Assembly: GCA_035530375.1 (NCBI GenBank)
Contig: DATKUY010000011.1
Coordinates: 45,178 to 109,177 of the forward strand
Direction: 5' to 3'
Length of the DNA: 64,000 nucleotides
From: Sulfuricella sp035530375
GTDB taxonomy: Bacteria > Pseudomonadota > Gammaproteobacteria > Burkholderiales > Sulfuricellaceae
In this document: positions 42,852 through 52,070 of the stretch, in pieces
How positions within the stretch are numbered: position 1 is the first letter of the stretch
Layout of the letters: each line of letters opens with the position of its first letter
Notes under the pieces: generated by a model
The model's database searches: none
Seen by the model: the letters and a program-made list of their open reading frames with translations, nothing else
Told to the model about the DNA's origin: nothing
Position numbers and translations under genes: made by a program

Positions 42852-43397
42852 TTAAAGCTCAGGGCAGATGTCCCCTGCACGTGCATGGTGGTACCAGGTT
42901 TCAAGCCGTTGCGCCGCTTCGCCGTCGGCTGGCGACCAAGGCGCATAGTTGGCCTCGGCGATCGGTACATACGGCCCCTGCTTCACCTCGAACACCACCG
43001 TGCCCGTTGTCAGCGAAGCGACCGCGTGCCAGGCGTTGGCGGGTATTTCCACGGCCGCGACTTCTTTTCCTGTCGTCAATTCGATGCGTTCCTGTACCTG
43101 CCCCTTGTCGTCGAACATCAGCAACGCCACTGCGCCGCGCAGCACCAGAAGGATTTCCCAGGTTTCCGGATCGGAGTGGCGGTGCGGCCGGACATAGGTG
43201 CCGGGCTCCATGGCGATGCACAGCCGTTGAACCGGGTCGTCCAGTTCCGGGTGCAGGTTGTGGTGCGCCCGCATTCGGGGCGAAGTGATGGCCTGGCCGG
43301 TGAGGGTATCCAGCAGTGGGTGGTCGATCCGTTTCATGTGTTCCATCGTGGTTTGGCAGGAGAGCTGAGCGGTATAGCGTGCGGGGCTAAGCGGCAT
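42852..43397 (-). CDS. WbuC-type cupin-fold metalloprotein
   Basis: The 181-residue protein has a cupin core with metal-ligand candidates in YVRPHRHSDPETWE and a later NAWHAV. It fits the WbuC family, whose function I do not know; other members sit in polysaccharide or unrelated operons. The ATG at 43397 overlaps the ubiV end by 11 bases, but internal methionines (EHMKRIDHPLL) may be the true start. Placement between ubiV and ubiT suggests a role in, or co-regulation with, anaerobic quinone synthesis. Confidence 0.8.
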   Translation of the reverse strand: MPLSPARYTAQLSCQTTMEHMKRIDHPLLDTLTGQAITSPRMRAHHNLHPELDDPVQRLCIAMEPGTYVRPHRHSDPETWEILLVLRGAVALLMFDDKGQVQERIELTTGKEVAAVEIPANAWHAVASLTTGTVVFEVKQGPYVPIAEANYAPWSPADGEAAQRLETWYHHARAGDICPEL

Positions 43398-44301
43398 CCT
43401 CTGCGGAGGCGAGATAGCTCTGTTCGATCCCCGGCTTGCCGTGCCAATAGCCGTCGCAGGGCTGGTCGAACATCAGCCTGGTCATCTGCTGCGCGGCGGC
43501 CTGCGCGGTGATTTTGCCGTCCAGCGTGTCGCGGTACAGTTTGAGAATTTTGTCGGTGTGGAACGCCTGCGGGCTGACGCGTATCACGTCCACGCCGGTT
43601 GCGCGCATCGAGTCGAGTTCGCCGATCAGGTTGTAGATGCTGGCGGACATGGTCTGGATGCCGTTCAGGGCGAGGAAGGGCTGGCCTTCGCGGGTTTTCA
43701 GGGTGAGGCCGTTGGCGAAGTCCATGCAGCGGAACTGGCAGTCGTCCTTGGGCAGATTGTAGTGGCGGGCGGTGAAGCAGCGCGCCGAGAAGGCCAGCGG
43801 CAGGCGGCCGTAGGCGAATACTTCGGTTTCCATCCCGGTCGGACGCGCGGCCTGCATGTGGACGAGCGCCTCGCGCGACATTTCCACCGGCATGACCCAG
43901 CGCTTGGCGCCGAGTTCGGCCAGGAGATTCAGCGTCTGCGGATTGTAGGTGTTGATGTGCGGGCCGGCGACGAAGGGGACTTTGGCGGCGGAAAGCTGGT
44001 GTACCGCGCCCATGTCGTTGGCTTCCACCACGAACTTGCCGTTGCCGGTGATCCTGCGCAGGGTCTTCAGATCGGATTCGGATTCGATCAGCGCCAGGGT
44101 GGAGAGCACGACTTTCTTGCCGGCGGCTGCGAGCTTGTCGGCAAGCTCAAGCCAGTCTTCGGTGCGCAGGGTGTGGCGGCGCGAGCAGACGGCCTCGCCG
44201 AGGTAGACGATATCCACCGGCGAAGCGGCGATTTCGTCATAGAAACGGAAGGTGGTGTCGCGTTCCCAGTAGAAGAGGATGGGGCCTAGGGCTAATTTCA
44301 T
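43387..44301 (-). CDS. ubiV: UbiV, O2-independent ubiquinone hydroxylation protein
   Basis: The 304-residue U32-peptidase-family protein has cysteines C39, C175, C188 and C192, whose spacing (13 and 4 in the last three) equals that of the [4Fe-4S] ligands of E. coli UbiV. With UbiU it forms a complex that hydroxylates the ubiquinone ring anaerobically, using prephenate as the oxygen source. The start is ATG 44301. It follows ubiU after a 112-base gap filled by an inverted repeat. Confidence 0.94.
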   Translation of the reverse strand: MKLALGPILFYWERDTTFRFYDEIAASPVDIVYLGEAVCSRRHTLRTEDWLELADKLAAAGKKVVLSTLALIESESDLKTLRRITGNGKFVVEANDMGAVHQLSAAKVPFVAGPHINTYNPQTLNLLAELGAKRWVMPVEMSREALVHMQAARPTGMETEVFAYGRLPLAFSARCFTARHYNLPKDDCQFRCMDFANGLTLKTREGQPFLALNGIQTMSASIYNLIGELDSMRATGVDVIRVSPQAFHTDKILKLYRDTLDGKITAQAAAQQMTRLMFDQPCDGYWHGKPGIEQSYLASAEDAA

Positions 44302-44330
44302 GTTGGACTCATTTTAATGACTGAACTTAA

Positions 44331-44402
44331 CCGCAGAGGCGCAGAGACGCGGAGAAAACCTTCGAATAGTTGGTTTTTCTCAGCGTCTCTGCGCCTCCGC
44401 GG
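44331..44402. repeat. Inverted repeat between ubiU and ubiV
   Basis: CCGCAGAGGCGCAGAGACGC (44331-44350) and its complement at 44383-44402 match at 19 of 20 positions, and GAGAAAA/TTTTCTC continues the stem. This looks like a dispersed palindromic repeat rather than a terminator, because it lies inside an operon and lacks a distinct T-run. Confidence 0.7.
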
Positions 44403-44413
44403 TGAAAAGTATT

Positions 44414-45427
44414 TTACTTCCACGGGCGATTGTATGCGCCCAAGGTGTTCTGCTGGCCTTCGGCGACGTTGTTGAGCTGTGCCATCCATGCCGGGTTGAC
44501 CGTGTAGCTTTGCGGCGCGCGCTTGGCGGAATCGATGGCGGCGCGCCACACTTTGGTGACTTGCTCGACATAGGCCGGGCTGCGCTGGCGGCCTTCGATC
44601 TTGATCGCGGCGATGCCCATGTCGAGCATTTCCGGCAGCATCTCCAGGGTGTTGAGGCTGGTTGGTTCCTCGATGGCGTAGTAGGTCTCGTTGTTGACCT
44701 CGAAGCGGCCCTTGCACAGCGTCGGGTAGCCGGCGTTCTCGTCCTTGCCGTAGCGGTCGAGCAGAATGCCGTTGAGGCGCGATTCAAGGCCGGTGGGGGT
44801 CTGTTCCCAGCGTACCGCCTTGGCCGGCGAGCATACGCCGCAAGTGTTGGGCGATTCGCCGGTGGCGTAGGAAGACAGGGCGCAGCGCCCCTCGACCATG
44901 ACGCACAGGCCGCCGAAGCCGAACAGCTCGATTTCGACCGGGGTGTTCTTCACCACCTGCTCGACCTGGGCCAGCGACAGCACGCGCGGGATGACGGCGC
45001 GCTGGATGCCGAAATGCTCATGGTAAAAGTTGATCGCTTCGTAATTCGTCGCCGAGCCCTGCACCGACAGGTGCAGGCGCAGGCCCGGGTAGTTCTTTGC
45101 CGCGTAGCGCATCAGGCCGGGGTCGGCCAGGATGACGGCGTCGATGCCCAGCTCGACGGCGTTATCCACTGCGGCCTGCCAGCGCTCCCACTTGTCGGAC
45201 TGGGGGAAGGTGTTGAGGGCGAGCAGCACCTTGGCGCCCTTGGCATGGGCGTAGCGCACTCCCTCGCGGGCGCTGGTCTGGTCGAAATTCAGGCCGGGGA
45301 AGGCGCGGGCGTTGGTGTTGTCCTTGAAACCCATGTAGACGCAGTCGGCGCCATGGTCGACGGCGACCTTCAGGGCGGGCAGGTTGCCCGCCGGGCAAAC
45401 CAGTTCGAGAGCAGCTTTAGGCGACAT
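44414..45427 (-). CDS. ubiU: UbiU, O2-independent ubiquinone hydroxylation protein
   Basis: The 337-residue U32-family protein has C175, C182, C199 and C238, with the same spacing (7, 17, 39) as the four [4Fe-4S] ligands of E. coli UbiU. It pairs with UbiV. The start overlaps the upstream radical SAM gene by 11 bases. The pathway allows ubiquinone to be made during denitrification, alongside the menaquinone genes. Confidence 0.94.
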   Translation of the reverse strand: MSPKAALELVCPAGNLPALKVAVDHGADCVYMGFKDNTNARAFPGLNFDQTSAREGVRYAHAKGAKVLLALNTFPQSDKWERWQAAVDNAVELGIDAVILADPGLMRYAAKNYPGLRLHLSVQGSATNYEAINFYHEHFGIQRAVIPRVLSLAQVEQVVKNTPVEIELFGFGGLCVMVEGRCALSSYATGESPNTCGVCSPAKAVRWEQTPTGLESRLNGILLDRYGKDENAGYPTLCKGRFEVNNETYYAIEEPTSLNTLEMLPEMLDMGIAAIKIEGRQRSPAYVEQVTKVWRAAIDSAKRAPQSYTVNPAWMAQLNNVAEGQQNTLGAYNRPWK

Positions 45428-46394
45428 ATCTTAATTTTTCCCCGGTTGCGGAGCGGGCGAGCTCGTGGCTGGTTGCGGAGCGGGCCAACGTGCCCTGGCG
45501 GCTGTTCCGCCCTCTGAGTTCCCGCTCGATTCCATTCAGAACATCCCATTTTTTCGAGCACCAGTCGGGAGCAAGCAGGATGTCCCTGGATGCGGTGCCG
45601 GTAACGCGATGGTAGACAATTTCTTCCGGCGTTCGTTCAATCAGGTCGGCGGCGATACGGGTGTAGTCTTCCTGGCTGAGCGGCTGATATGCGCCGCGCC
45701 GCCACTCGTTGGCCAGCGCGGTGTGCTTGACGACGTGCAGTGGATGCAGCTTGAGACCGTCCACGCCGTGTTCCAGCACGGTATCGAGGCTGGCGTGATA
45801 GTGCGCCTCGGTTTCGCCGGGCAGGCCGACGATCAGGTGGGCGCAGACCGGGATTCCGCGCTGGCGCGCCGCGGTTACGGTGGCGATGTACTCCGCCAGG
45901 CCGTGGCCGCGGTTGACCCGGTTCAGGGTTTCGTCGAAGGCCGATTGCAGGCCGAGTTCAAGCACCACTTCGAGGCCGTGCTCGCAGTATCCGGCGAGCA
46001 GGTCGAGCACTTCCGGCGGCACGCAATCGGGGCGGGTGCCGATGGACAGCCCGATCATGCCCGGCGCGGCCAGCGCTTCCTCGTACATGGCGCGCAGGCG
46101 CTCAACCTTGCCGTAGGTGTTGGTATAGGCCTGAAAATAGGCAATGAATTTTGTCGCCCGCGTGCGCTTGAGGATCGAGTTCCTGCCCGAGTCCAGTTGT
46201 TCCTGCAAGGTGGGCGGCTTGCGGCCGTTCGGGCTGAAAGACTCGTTGTTGCAGAAGGTGCAGCCGCCAATGCCCTTGCTGCCGTCGCGGTTGGGGCAGG
46301 TCAGGCCGGCGTCGAGCGCGATCTTGTGCACGCGCTCGCCATGGCGTCGCAGCAGGAGTTGCCCATAGGTGTTGATGCGGTCGGAAAGAACCAT
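45417..46394 (-). CDS. Radical SAM protein of the TIGR01212/YhcC family
   Basis: The 325-residue protein has a wide-spaced radical SAM motif CPNRDGSKGIGGCTFCNN, characteristic of TIGR01212/YhcC, with the later ELGLQSAFDETL and IVGLPGETEAHY motifs. Its reaction is unknown to me. The C-terminal tail holds an approximate repeat (TLARSAT and ELARSATG) encoded by a GTTGCGGAGCGGGC direct repeat, and overlaps ubiU. It heads the ubiUV operon. Confidence 0.88.
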   Translation of the reverse strand: MVLSDRINTYGQLLLRRHGERVHKIALDAGLTCPNRDGSKGIGGCTFCNNESFSPNGRKPPTLQEQLDSGRNSILKRTRATKFIAYFQAYTNTYGKVERLRAMYEEALAAPGMIGLSIGTRPDCVPPEVLDLLAGYCEHGLEVVLELGLQSAFDETLNRVNRGHGLAEYIATVTAARQRGIPVCAHLIVGLPGETEAHYHASLDTVLEHGVDGLKLHPLHVVKHTALANEWRRGAYQPLSQEDYTRIAADLIERTPEEIVYHRVTGTASRDILLAPDWCSKKWDVLNGIERELRGRNSRQGTLARSATSHELARSATGEKLRYVA

Positions 46395-46567
46395 CTGGCG
46401 TCAGAGTTGCTATCGGATAAAAAAACAGAATTTCAGGATCGGCAAGGTCGGTTAGGCTAGCATGTCATGCCCAAATCTTCAACAAAAGAAACAACCCTCT
46501 TGCAGGCTGAGGTCCGGAGCCGGACCATCGTGACGGTCAGTCTGATGGCCGGTCGCTGCCGGCCGAT

Positions 46568-48985
46568 TCAGAGTGATTGCTTGAGCGCCATGATTGCCTG
46601 GTTGCGCAGGGTTCTCAGCAGGTTCAGCTCGGCATCCTGGATGCGGATGTCGCCGGCCTGTTCCTTGTCGGCATAGATCAGCGCTACCGGCATGTTTTTG
46701 ATGTTGAGCGGGAACAGCACGAAGGTCTGGGCGGCGATGTTTCTGCGATACCAGTCCGGGATGTGCGGCTTGATTTTCGGGTCGTTGATGTCGGAAATCA
46801 GGATGTCCACGTTCTTGGACAGGGCGGCATGGAAGACGTCCGGCGTGTAATTGAGAGGTATCCTGAAATTTTTGGCGGTCTGGACGATATCCAGGCCGAA
46901 GCCGAAGCGCCCCTGCATGACGTTCTGCTTGCCATCCTTGATGCATAGCATTACGCGCTGGAAGCCCATGCCGCGGTACATGGTTTCCAGGATCATGCGC
47001 AGGATGTCGTTGAGTGAGCAACCATCCATCACCAGTGAATTGCTGATGTCCTGAATGCCGGCGGTGAGGCGTATGTGGGCGCTGACTGGCTCCGCGCCGC
47101 TTTCCTCCATATCCTGCGGTGCTGCGGGCCTCGATTTGGATTCCTGCGCCGTGGTGAGTACCACCGTGCCCAGATCCAGTGCGGCGCCATCTCCGGTCTT
47201 CGCCCCGTCTTCGGGGTGGCCCGCCCAGACCGCGAGCTGCTTGCCGAACTGGCTCTGCGTCAGACTCACCCGCACCGTGCTGGCATATTGGGTAATCTCT
47301 TCGAGGGATTTGCCCAGCGTTTGGGGTAGCTGCTTTTCCGCAATCGGCATATGGTCGCCGAAGCGCCCGGCGAGTTTCCTGATTTCCCTGAACCTGTTCT
47401 CGTGCGGGGTATTGGCGATGACCACGCACAGTTCGCTGGAGAAGCCGGAAATGATCCGTAACTGCTCCATCGGGGACCTCGGACGGGGGACGGAATTGGG
47501 CGGCAGCTTGCGCATGCTGTGCACGATCTGTTCCGGGAATCCCCAGGTCTTGGCAATGCCGATACCCAGGTTCTGGTAGGAAATACCGAGCACCTGGTTG
47601 GAGGCGACATCTTCGCTGCATTCCTTCTGCGCCATGATTTTGATTACGGCGTTGGCTTCTTCCGGAAAGTAGAACATCGCCAGTAGCCGTCCGAGATTGT
47701 GGAACATGGCGCAAATAAAGGCCTCTTCCGGATCTTTCGCCCCCTGGCTGGCGGAAATTCTTTTGGCCAGAATGGCGCTGAACAGGGCGCGGACGAACTC
47801 GTCCTTCAACTGCGCTGCATGGGATTTGTTCTGCAGGTGCTCGAACAGGATCAGGGTGATGGCGATGTTGCGCACCGCGTCGAAGCCCAGAATGATCACG
47901 GCGCGCGAAATGGTGCTGATGGTGCCGCCGCCGTACGATTTGTAGAAGGCGGCGTTGACCAGTTTCAGGATCTTGTTGGTGAGGGCGACATCCTTCAGGA
48001 TCGAATTGGCGAGTTTGCTGGCGCTTTCCATTTCGGAGGAAGTGATGCGGTTGATGGCGCTGACCGACTCCGACAGCGCGGGGAAATCGCTCTTGTGGCG
48101 CATCCGCCGCAGCAGGAAATCCAGGGTGCTCTGTTTCGACTCCCCGGAAGGAAGAGGTCCTTCTTCATCGGCCAGCAAATAGGCGTGCAGTGCATTTCCC
48201 ATTTCCTCGGCGCTGGCGTAGCGATCCAGCGGATTGAACGCGAGCGCCTTGAGGATGATGTCGGCAAGCTTCTCATCGATGAGAACATCGCCGTCCGCGG
48301 GCAGCGTAATGGGACTGGAGGCGATGCGCTGCATCGCCTCGTGGATATCGTCGCCGCGCACGGCTTTATGGCCGACGATCATTTCGTAGAGAATCAGGCC
48401 GGCGGCGAAAATGTCGCTTTTCTCGCTGATCGCCCCGCTATTGATATACTCCGGCGCCATATAGGCCGGCGTACCCATCAGGGCACTTTTCTCGCCGGGG
48501 TCGTCGACATGCTCGGCAATGCCGAAATCCATCACCATGGGCTGTCCGTTGCGGGGAATAAGGATGTTGGAGGGCTTGAGATCGCGGTGGATGATGCCGT
48601 TCCGGTGTGCGTGTGCGATGGCATTCAGCACCGGGCCGATGATGTCGAGCGCCTCGCTGGCGGGCAGCGCCTTCTTTTTTCGCAGCAGGTCCGCCAGGGA
48701 CTGGCCTTCGATATATTCGAACACCAGATAGGGGTCGCCTGCATATTCCCCGGCTTCGAAAATGGGGACGATGTTGGGATGGCGCAACTGGCTGACGGTG
48801 CGCGATTCCCGGATCAGCGCCTGAACCTCGTCCTGCCGGTCCGCCATTTCGGCAAGATGCAGGGTCTTGATCGCCACCTCACGCTGCAGGTTCGGGTCAT
48901 AGGCGAGATAGACCAGACTTCGCGCACCCCTGCCCAGAATTCGGGTTATCTCGAATCTGTCGATGTTTTTCAAGTCTTGTTCCAT
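46568..48985 (-). CDS. Ser/Thr protein kinase with HDOD and GAF domains (copy 1)
   Basis: The 805-residue protein has an active-looking kinase domain (about 10-270: GRGARSLVYLA, VAIKTL, HRDLKPSNILI, MDFGIAEHV), an HDOD domain (about 290-500: SSEMESASKLANSIL, GGGTISTISRAVIILGFDAVRN), and a C-terminal GAF-like domain (about 625-800). Such proteins link phosphorylation to an unknown ligand signal; HDOD domains lack phosphodiesterase activity. No membrane segment is seen. It is a close paralog of the gene at 49484-51895. Confidence 0.9.
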   Translation of the reverse strand: MEQDLKNIDRFEITRILGRGARSLVYLAYDPNLQREVAIKTLHLAEMADRQDEVQALIRESRTVSQLRHPNIVPIFEAGEYAGDPYLVFEYIEGQSLADLLRKKKALPASEALDIIGPVLNAIAHAHRNGIIHRDLKPSNILIPRNGQPMVMDFGIAEHVDDPGEKSALMGTPAYMAPEYINSGAISEKSDIFAAGLILYEMIVGHKAVRGDDIHEAMQRIASSPITLPADGDVLIDEKLADIILKALAFNPLDRYASAEEMGNALHAYLLADEEGPLPSGESKQSTLDFLLRRMRHKSDFPALSESVSAINRITSSEMESASKLANSILKDVALTNKILKLVNAAFYKSYGGGTISTISRAVIILGFDAVRNIAITLILFEHLQNKSHAAQLKDEFVRALFSAILAKRISASQGAKDPEEAFICAMFHNLGRLLAMFYFPEEANAVIKIMAQKECSEDVASNQVLGISYQNLGIGIAKTWGFPEQIVHSMRKLPPNSVPRPRSPMEQLRIISGFSSELCVVIANTPHENRFREIRKLAGRFGDHMPIAEKQLPQTLGKSLEEITQYASTVRVSLTQSQFGKQLAVWAGHPEDGAKTGDGAALDLGTVVLTTAQESKSRPAAPQDMEESGAEPVSAHIRLTAGIQDISNSLVMDGCSLNDILRMILETMYRGMGFQRVMLCIKDGKQNVMQGRFGFGLDIVQTAKNFRIPLNYTPDVFHAALSKNVDILISDINDPKIKPHIPDWYRRNIAAQTFVLFPLNIKNMPVALIYADKEQAGDIRIQDAELNLLRTLRNQAIMALKQSL

Positions 48986-49061
48986 ACGGTTTTTCGAACT
49001 AGGTTCTGGCGGGGTATGAAATTTACTGAAACAGGCCCTAAGCCGGCGCGGTTGAGGCCGG

Positions 49062-49460
49062 TCAGGTGTGGCACAGCGGCTTGTCGTCCGGGTTTTCCAC
49101 GTTGCGGGCGATGGTGGTGGCGAGTTCGTGGATTTCCGCGATGCTCAGGCAGCCCATCAGCCGCCCCATTATGGCCGGTTCGATGCGGATGGTGCAGGGG
49201 CGCCCGCCGGCAAGAGTGATGCAGATCGCGGCGGCGTGCTTTTGGCCGGGTTCGGCTTCGCCCGTCAGGTCGGCCTGCTCTTCCAGCAACTGGTCGTAAA
49301 GTGTCTCCAGGCTGTCGGCCACGCTGTCATCCAGGTCTTCCGGCACGGCCACGATGATTCCCATACCGTCCTGTTTTTGCTGGCAGGGCACGTCGAGTTG
49401 CCGGGCGAATTCGATGAAGCGGGCGCACAGGGTTTCGTCGAAAAAGATGTATTCCATCAT
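49062..49460 (-). CDS. Small acidic protein of unknown function between two kinase genes
   Basis: I do not recognise this 132-residue protein. It starts MMEYIFFDETLCARF, has an acidic middle (PEDLDDSVADSLETLYDQ), then AAAICITLAGGRPCTIRIEP and a helical C-terminus ending DKPLCHT. It has no signal or membrane segment. It is 23 bases upstream-to-downstream from one kinase gene and 76 from the other, so it may be co-transcribed and belong to the same signalling system. Confidence 0.75.
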   Translation of the reverse strand: MMEYIFFDETLCARFIEFARQLDVPCQQKQDGMGIIVAVPEDLDDSVADSLETLYDQLLEEQADLTGEAEPGQKHAAAICITLAGGRPCTIRIEPAIMGRLMGCLSIAEIHELATTIARNVENPDDKPLCHT

Positions 49461-49483
49461 GTGCAGGATTTTCCTTCCGGTCT

Positions 49484-51895
49484 TCAGAACGACTGCCGGA
49501 TTGCCAGAATCGCCTGGTTACGCAGGGTTCTGAGCAGGCTCAGCTCGTTCTCGGGCATGACGATGTCGCCAGCCCGTTCCTTGTCTGCATAGATCAGTGC
49601 CACCGGTACGTTCTTGATGTTGAGCGGGAACAGCACGAAGGTCTGGGAGGCGATGGTCTTGCGGTACCAGTCCGGAATGTGCGGCTTGATTTTCGGGTCG
49701 TTGATGTCGGAAATCAGGATATCTACACCCTTGGATGTGGCGGCATGGAATACGTCCGCTGAATAGCTCAACGGAAATTTGAAATTTTTCGCGATCTGGT
49801 TGATGTCCGCACCGAAGCCGAAACGTCCCTGCATGGTGTTCTGTTTGCCATCCTTGATGCACAACAGGACATGCTGGAATCCCATGCTTCGATACATGGT
49901 TTCCAGAATCATGCGCAGGATGTCGTTCAGTGAACAGCTGTCCACCAGGGAATTGCTGATGTCCTGGATGCCGGCAGTGAGGATGGCTCGCGCATCGCTG
50001 GCGTTCGGTTTGTTTTCGGCCGGTTCCAGCAGGGTTGCCTGGGCCAGTATTACACCTTCCGTTATGTCACCCTGCGGTTCTGCGCCGGCTTCCGCCCTGG
50101 CGTCCTCCGGCTTGACGGTTCGTCCGGTCCAGAGGGCGACCTGCTTGCCGAACTGGCTCTGCTGCAAGCTTGTCCGAACGGTGGCGGCGTATTGGGTGAT
50201 TTCGTCGAGGGAATTTTCCAGCATCTGGGGCAGACGTTTTTCCGCAATCGGCATCTGGTCGCCGAAGCGCACGGCGAGTTTCCTGGTTGCCTTGAGCCTG
50301 TCCACGTGCGGGGTATCGGCGATGCTGTCGCACAATTCGCTGGAGAAGCCGGCGATGATGCGCAGTTTATCCATGGGGTTTTTGGGCGGACGAACTGCAT
50401 CGGATCCCAGTTTGCGCATGCTGTTGGATATCTGTTCCGGAAACCCCCAGATCTTGGCAATGCCTATGCCCATATCTTCATAGGAAATGCCGAGCACCTG
50501 GGTGGAGGCGATATCCTCGCTGCATTCCTTCTGTGCCATGATTTTGGTTACGGCGTTGGCTTCTTCCGGGAAGTAGAACATTGACAGCAACCGGCCCAGA
50601 TTGTGGAACAAGGCGCAGACGAAGGCCTCTTCCGGATCCTTCATTCCTTCCCTGGCCGCGATATTTCTGGCCAGAATGGCGCTGAACAGGGTGCGGAGGA
50701 ATTCGTCCTTCAACTGTGCCGCATGGGATTTGTTCTGCAGGTGCTCGAACAGGATCAGAGTGATGGCGATGTTGCGCACCGCGTCGAAGCCCAGAATGAT
50801 CACGGCGCGCGAAATGGTGCTGATGGTGCCGCCGCCGTACGATTTGTAGAAGGCGGTGTTGACCATTTTCAATATCTTGTAGGTGAGCGCGAAATCCTTC
50901 AGGATCGAATTGGAAAGTTTATTGATGCTCTCCATTTCGGAAGAGGTGATGCGGTTGATGGCGCTGACCGACTCCGACAGCGCGGGGAAATCGCTCTTGT
51001 GGCGCATCCGCCGCAGCAGGAAATCCAGGGTGCTTTGCTTCGATCCCTCGGAAGGATGCGCACCTTGTTGTTCCTCGGCCATCAGGTAGGCATGCAGCGC
51101 ATCGCGCATTTCCTGGGCGCTGGCGTAGCGGTCCAGCGGGTTTCGCGCCAGCGCCTTGAGGATGATGTCACCCAGCTTTTCGTCAATGGCGGTTTCGCTG
51201 CCGGGGGGCAGCTCGATAGCATCCGAAGCGATATGGTTCATTATCTGATAGATATCCCTGCCCGGCACCGCCTTGCGTCCGGCGGCGATTTCGCAGAGGA
51301 TCAGGCCGGCGGCAAAAATGTCGTTTTTCTCGCTGACGGCCTTCGACTGGATGTATTCCGGCGCCATGTAGGCCGGCGTGCCGGACAGGCCGGAATCTTC
51401 CGCGGGGTCGTCGGAAATGCGGGCGGCGATGCCGAAATCCATTACCCGCGGGACGCCTTCCGGGCCGATCAGGATGTTCGAGGGCTTCAGATCGCGGTGG
51501 ATGATGCCGTGCTGGTGCGCATGGGCGATGGCCTCCAGCACGGATATCATGATTTCAACAGCTTCGCTGGCGGGCAGCGCCTTTTTCTTTCGCAATAATT
51601 CGGCCAGGGTCTGGCCTTCGACATATTCGAATACCAGGTAGGGGTCGCCTTCGTGTTCCCCGGCCTCGAAAATAGGGACGATGTTGGGATGGCGCAACTG
51701 GCTGACGGTGCGCGATTCCTGGATCAGCGCCTGAACCTTGTCCTGCCGGTCTGCCACCCCGGAAAAATGCAGGGTCTTGATCGCCACTTCGCGTTGCAGG
51801 TTCGGGTCATAAGCCAGATAGACCAGGCTTTGCGCGCCCCTGCCCAGAATTCGGGTTATCTCGAATCGACCGATATTTTTTATGGCTTGATCCAC
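49484..51895 (-). CDS. Ser/Thr protein kinase with HDOD and GAF domains (copy 2)
   Basis: The 803-residue protein has the same three-domain order as the gene at 46568-48985: kinase (GRGAQSLVYLA, VAIKTL, HRDLKPSNILI, MDFGIAARI), HDOD and GAF. It starts at GTG 51895. In the HDOD-encoding part the two genes are nearly identical at DNA level (50727-51038 against 47817-48135), while the rest has diverged, especially between HDOD and GAF. It is divergent from nnrS. Confidence 0.9.
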   Translation of the reverse strand: MDQAIKNIGRFEITRILGRGAQSLVYLAYDPNLQREVAIKTLHFSGVADRQDKVQALIQESRTVSQLRHPNIVPIFEAGEHEGDPYLVFEYVEGQTLAELLRKKKALPASEAVEIMISVLEAIAHAHQHGIIHRDLKPSNILIGPEGVPRVMDFGIAARISDDPAEDSGLSGTPAYMAPEYIQSKAVSEKNDIFAAGLILCEIAAGRKAVPGRDIYQIMNHIASDAIELPPGSETAIDEKLGDIILKALARNPLDRYASAQEMRDALHAYLMAEEQQGAHPSEGSKQSTLDFLLRRMRHKSDFPALSESVSAINRITSSEMESINKLSNSILKDFALTYKILKMVNTAFYKSYGGGTISTISRAVIILGFDAVRNIAITLILFEHLQNKSHAAQLKDEFLRTLFSAILARNIAAREGMKDPEEAFVCALFHNLGRLLSMFYFPEEANAVTKIMAQKECSEDIASTQVLGISYEDMGIGIAKIWGFPEQISNSMRKLGSDAVRPPKNPMDKLRIIAGFSSELCDSIADTPHVDRLKATRKLAVRFGDQMPIAEKRLPQMLENSLDEITQYAATVRTSLQQSQFGKQVALWTGRTVKPEDARAEAGAEPQGDITEGVILAQATLLEPAENKPNASDARAILTAGIQDISNSLVDSCSLNDILRMILETMYRSMGFQHVLLCIKDGKQNTMQGRFGFGADINQIAKNFKFPLSYSADVFHAATSKGVDILISDINDPKIKPHIPDWYRKTIASQTFVLFPLNIKNVPVALIYADKERAGDIVMPENELSLLRTLRNQAILAIRQSF

Positions 51896-52070
51896 GTGTC
51901 TTTTTCTGAATACGCTCGCTGTCCGGTTCCGGTGGGGGCAATTATGCCTGGGTGGCGCTTGAATATAGCGCTATTGTGCAATAGATACTAAAGATTGTTA
52001 ATAGTCAGGTGCGGCCAGCAGGACGAACCGGGTTAAAATAACGCTTTGACAGTAGATTCAGGTTCGTCTT

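Noticed and set aside
46467..46676. Plus-strand open frame at the 3' end of the first kinase gene
   Set aside because: Most of it is antisense to the kinase coding sequence and its protein is low in family-like features.
47699..49219. 506-residue plus-strand open frame
   Set aside because: It is antisense to the kinase-HDOD-GAF gene; GC-rich codon bias leaves long open shadows. A similar shadow occurs over the second copy.
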